Shown here one piece after another: positions 61,877 through 64,000 of a stretch of 64,000 nt of DNA; position 1 is the stretch's first letter, and the number at the start of each line of letters is the position of its first letter. Source of the DNA: an uncultured Prevotellaceae bacterium (GTDB lineage Bacteria > Bacteroidota > Bacteroidia > Bacteroidales > Bacteroidaceae); NCBI GenBank assembly GCA_900316285.1, contig ONCG01000006.1, positions 1 to 64,000 on the forward strand. The letters are read 5' to 3'. Under the pieces are notes generated by a model. That model was not told the DNA's origin. It did not search any database and saw only the letters and a program-made list of their open reading frames with translations. The translations under genes were made by a program, and so were the position numbers.

Positions 61877-62463
61877 TCGTCGATGGTGTGGTTTAGATAA
61901 GTATGCATGCCCAATGTCTGAGCTGTAGCTATGTTATCGCGATTGTCGTCGATGAAGAGAGTTTCGTTGGCTGTGATGCCAGTCTGCCGTAGCACCTCTT
62001 CAAAGATACGGCGGTCTGGCTTCGCCAACTGCAATTCGTAGGAAAGAAATATCTGTTCGAATGCCTCGAGCACATCAGCAGGAAACAGCTTGTGGGCGCA
62101 GTGCTGCCAGTGCATGTCGTTGGTGTTGCTCAAAAGGAAGAGTCTAAAGCCCGTCTCTCGCAGCTGCAGCAGTCGTTGTGCGCGGTTAGCGGTAAGCTCT
62201 GTGAGCAAAGCATTCCATGCCGCCACCATCTCATCGTCGGTAGCAGCGGTATCGGTCATCTCTCTGATTTCTTCGCAGAACTCGTGCGTGCTGATTAGTC
62301 CCAGTTCGATGCGATAGAACAGGTCCTCTGTGCGATGGTCGATGATGTACTGCGACACGGCTTCGCAGCCCAGCTTGTCGAATGCCTCGATGCTGCGTTG
62401 TCCGTCGAGTCCTACGAGCACACCGCCCAGATCGAACACGATATTCTTGATCCTCTTCTCCAT
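61852..62463 (-). CDS. HAD-superfamily phosphatase (HAD-IA type)
   Basis: A 203-residue haloacid-dehalogenase-fold hydrolase. Motif I is VFDLGGVLVGLD (nucleophile Asp10), motif II LLSNTND, motif III around KPDRRIFEEVL, motif IV LFIDDNRDNIATAQ. The start at 62463 is chosen because the longer frame has no family similarity and crosses the promoter at 62473-62503. A helical cap inserts between motifs I and II. Members dephosphorylate phosphosugars, nucleotides or phosphoglycolate; the substrate is unknown. The last 25 bases overlap the start of ribF, so translation is coupled, and this gene heads the HAD-ribF-CPBP operon. Confidence 0.93.
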   Translation of the reverse strand: MEKRIKNIVFDLGGVLVGLDGQRSIEAFDKLGCEAVSQYIIDHRTEDLFYRIELGLISTHEFCEEIREMTDTAATDDEMVAAWNALLTELTANRAQRLLQLRETGFRLFLLSNTNDMHWQHCAHKLFPADVLEAFEQIFLSYELQLAKPDRRIFEEVLRQTGITANETLFIDDNRDNIATAQTLGMHTYLNHTIDEWTEALPL

Positions 62464-62472
62464 AATTGTGTG

Positions 62473-62503
62473 CAAAGGTACGAATAAGTGAGTGAAATAC
62501 AAA
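62473..62503 (-). promoter_or_regulatory. Promoter of the HAD-ribF operon, extended type
   Basis: On the minus strand TTTG (62503-62500), a 19-base spacer beginning TATTTCACTCA, and TACCTTTG (62480-62473), ten bases before the ATG. The leader must be very short. Confidence 0.82.
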
Positions 62504-62607
62504 GCAAAAAGTGAATTTTTGCTTTTATTTCTGAACGAGAGTACCTTCGACCGCAGGTCAAAGGTAGTGCAAATCGAGCGAAATGCAAAATAAAAACGGC
62601 GTTTTTC

Positions 62608-62638
62608 TTTGTATTGCGCTCGGTTTTCATTATCTTTG
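62608..62638 (+). promoter_or_regulatory. Promoter of the prmC-recX operon, extended type
   Basis: TTTG (62608-62611), a 19-base spacer beginning TATTGCGCTCGG, and TATCTTTG (62631-62638), 54 bases before the ATG at 62692. Confidence 0.82.
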
Positions 62639-62691
62639 CGGCACAACAGCGACGGAGGAACAGTTTCTCTCAAGACTGTTGGCAGACTATA

Positions 62692-63561
62692 ATGAAATAT
62701 CAGGAACTGAAAAGGCAACTCATGCAACGCTACGACGACAGCGAAGCTGCTGCTGTGGCGCGCTACCTGCTGGAGATGAAATACGGCCTTAGCATGGCCG
62801 ACATGGCATGCGGTGGTGTTGAGCAACTTGACGATAATGCCTTGACGGCCGATGTAACGCGACTACTCAGCGGCGAGCCTGTGCAGTATGTCGTGGGCGA
62901 AGCAGAGTTTTGTGGGCGACGATTCATCGTGAGGCCTGGTGTGCTGATACCGCGACCGGAGACGGAGGAGCTATGTCGCTGGATTCTTTCCGCTCTCAAT
63001 GCTTCTCCTTTTCTTGGAAAGGCCTCTATCCTCGACATTGGCACAGGCTCGGGATGCATTGCGGTGACGCTGGCTGCCGAACAGCCCGAAGCTTCCGTGT
63101 CGGCGTGGGATATCTCCGAGCAAGCCTTGGCCATTGCCCGAGAGAATGCTGACCGCCTGAATGTCCCGGTCAAGTTCGAGAAGCAAGATATCCTCCACTA
63201 CTCCCTCCCTACTGGGGAGGGCCGGGGTGGGGCTCCAGATTGTGGGCTGTCTCCTTTTTCCCTCATCGTCTCCAATCCCCCGTATGTATGCAGGAGCGAG
63301 GCTGCGCAGATGGAACCGCATGTGCTGGAGCACGAGCCTCATGAGGCATTGTTTGTGCCCGATGACGATGCGTTGTTGTTCTATCGCGTCATTGCCCGCC
63401 TTGGCTTGCAGTTGTTGCAGCCAGGTGGCTGGCTCTATTTCGAGATCAACCCACTTTATGCCAATGGCCTCATGTCGTTGATGAAGGAGATGGGATACGC
63501 TGATGTGGAGACGCGACAAGACCAGTTTGGAAAAACAAGAATGATTAGAGGAAGAAAATGA
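62692..63561 (+). CDS. prmC: Peptide chain release factor N5-glutamine methyltransferase, with palindrome-derived loop
   Basis: A 289-residue PrmC/HemK enzyme that methylates the glutamine of the GGQ motif in release factors. Visible are the N-terminal helical domain, VLIPRPETEEL, ILDIGTGSGCIAVTLA (SAM site) and the catalytic SNPPYV. The ATG at 62692 is chosen; the frame upstream overlaps the promoter. Between the strand VKFEKQDIL and the SLIVSNPPY strand there is an enlarged loop (HYSLPTGEGRGGAPDCGLSP); its DNA at 63202-63233 is a class E palindrome found between genes at 52968. The stop codon TGA overlaps the start of recX by four bases (ATGA). Confidence 0.95.
   Translation: MKYQELKRQLMQRYDDSEAAAVARYLLEMKYGLSMADMACGGVEQLDDNALTADVTRLLSGEPVQYVVGEAEFCGRRFIVRPGVLIPRPETEELCRWILSALNASPFLGKASILDIGTGSGCIAVTLAAEQPEASVSAWDISEQALAIARENADRLNVPVKFEKQDILHYSLPTGEGRGGAPDCGLSPFSLIVSNPPYVCRSEAAQMEPHVLEHEPHEALFVPDDDALLFYRVIARLGLQLLQPGGWLYFEINPLYANGLMSLMKEMGYADVETRQDQFGKTRMIRGRK
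63202..63233. repeat. Class E palindrome inside prmC
   Basis: CTCCCTCCCTACTGGGGAGGG followed by CCGGGGTGGGGCT is nearly the same as the intergenic copy at 52968-53001. It sits in frame within a surface loop of PrmC. Confidence 0.82.
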
Positions 63562-64000
63562 ATAACCAAAAAGAGATTACCGAGCAGCAGGCGCTGAACA
63601 AGCTAATGACGCTTTGTGCCCGTAGCGAGCACTCGTCGGGCGAGATGCTGCAGAAGATGCGCTTATGGGGACTGAGCGATGAGGCTCAGGCACGCATCAT
63701 GGAACGACTTACCAAAGAGAAATTTGTCGATGATGAGCGATATACCCGTGCTTTCGTCAACGACAAAATCAAGTATAACCAGTGGGGACGTCGCAAGATT
63801 GAGCAGGCACTTTGGGCAAAGGGCATTAGCCGCGACATACAAAAGAGCGTGCTCGATGAAGTCGATGAGGAGGAATATATCAAAGTACTGCGTCCCCTGC
63901 TGAAAAGCAAGGAGCGCAGCACGTCGGCTCGTAATGAGTTTGAGCGGCAGATGAAACTCATCCGCTTCGCTCAAAGTCGTGGTTTCTCGATGGAACAGAT
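63558..64000 (+). CDS. recX: Regulatory protein RecX, 5' part (runs off the window)
   Basis: The gene starts at ATG 63558, sharing ATGA with the prmC stop, and is open to the window edge (147 codons). The translation shows the RecX three-helix modules: ALNKLMTLCARSEHSSGEML, RLTKEKFVDDERYTRAFVND, KIKYNQWGRRKIEQALWAKG, and a later FERQMKLIRFAQSRGFSMEQ. RecX inhibits RecA filaments. The D-D-x-R-Y motif (VDDERYTRAF) is conserved in the family. Coupling to prmC is by overlap. Confidence 0.93.
   Translation, partial: MNNQKEITEQQALNKLMTLCARSEHSSGEMLQKMRLWGLSDEAQARIMERLTKEKFVDDERYTRAFVNDKIKYNQWGRRKIEQALWAKGISRDIQKSVLDEVDEEEYIKVLRPLLKSKERSTSARNEFERQMKLIRFAQSRGFSMEQ

Overview
The window looks like a chromosomal piece of a gut- or rumen-type member of the Bacteroidales, most like Prevotella or a close relative. 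The evidence is two SusC/SusD pairs, many secreted glycan-active enzymes, SPII lipoproteins, and promoters of the Bacteroidetes type (TTTG, 19-20 bases, TAnnTTTG). This placement rests on gene families and promoter style, not on a marker gene.

Layout. 0-9.4 kb: tRNA-CAT, a membrane protein with a histone-H1-like Lys/Thr/Ala tail, L-serine ammonia-lyase, two GH109-like Gfo/Idh/MocA proteins (one exported, one cytoplasmic), an exported S9 dipeptidyl-peptidase, and two tandem deoxynucleoside kinases separated by palindromic repeats. 9.4-10.7 kb: a gene-free, repeat-packed region ending in ten 22-bp units. 10.7-21.5 kb: three very large secreted proteins made of beta-sandwich and helical modules, two with a nearly identical C-terminal tail. 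21.6-44.7 kb: a polysaccharide-utilisation-type locus of eight closely spaced genes (four FAS1/fasciclin lipoproteins and two SusC/SusD pairs), followed after a terminator by a 1209-residue protein with two GH43 domains. 44.7-45.6 kb: a gene-free stretch with a second 22-bp array. 45.7-51.6 kb: an ECF sigma operon and a BlaI/BlaR1(M56)-type operon with a secreted copy of the M56 protein's outer domain. 51.7-57.0 kb: alpha-mannoside genes GH130, GH125 and GH92 with a broken rhuM gene between them. 57.1-64 kb: C69 dipeptidase, pyridoxamine kinase, CPBP protease, RibF, HAD phosphatase, PrmC and the start of RecX.

How the genes fit together. The FAS1/SusCD operon should build outer-membrane glycan capture and import machines with surface FAS1 proteins; the double GH43 suggests an arabinose- or xylose-containing glycan. 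GH92, GH125 and GH130 form a coherent route for trimming alpha-mannose from mannan or N-glycans and phosphorolysing a mannoside. The exported S9 and C69 peptidases fit peptide use.

The most unusual content is between and inside genes. At least five sequence classes of double palindrome (REPIN-like) occur here, and single palindromes of a further class. Some of these lie inside or at the end of reading frames without breaking them. Two iteron-like arrays share a 22-bp period and an AGCAATGCT-type core. Two arrays of variable hairpins joined by a constant GTTCAATG linker sit directly in front of start codons. Three housekeeping promoters share a long extended motif between the -33 and -7 boxes.
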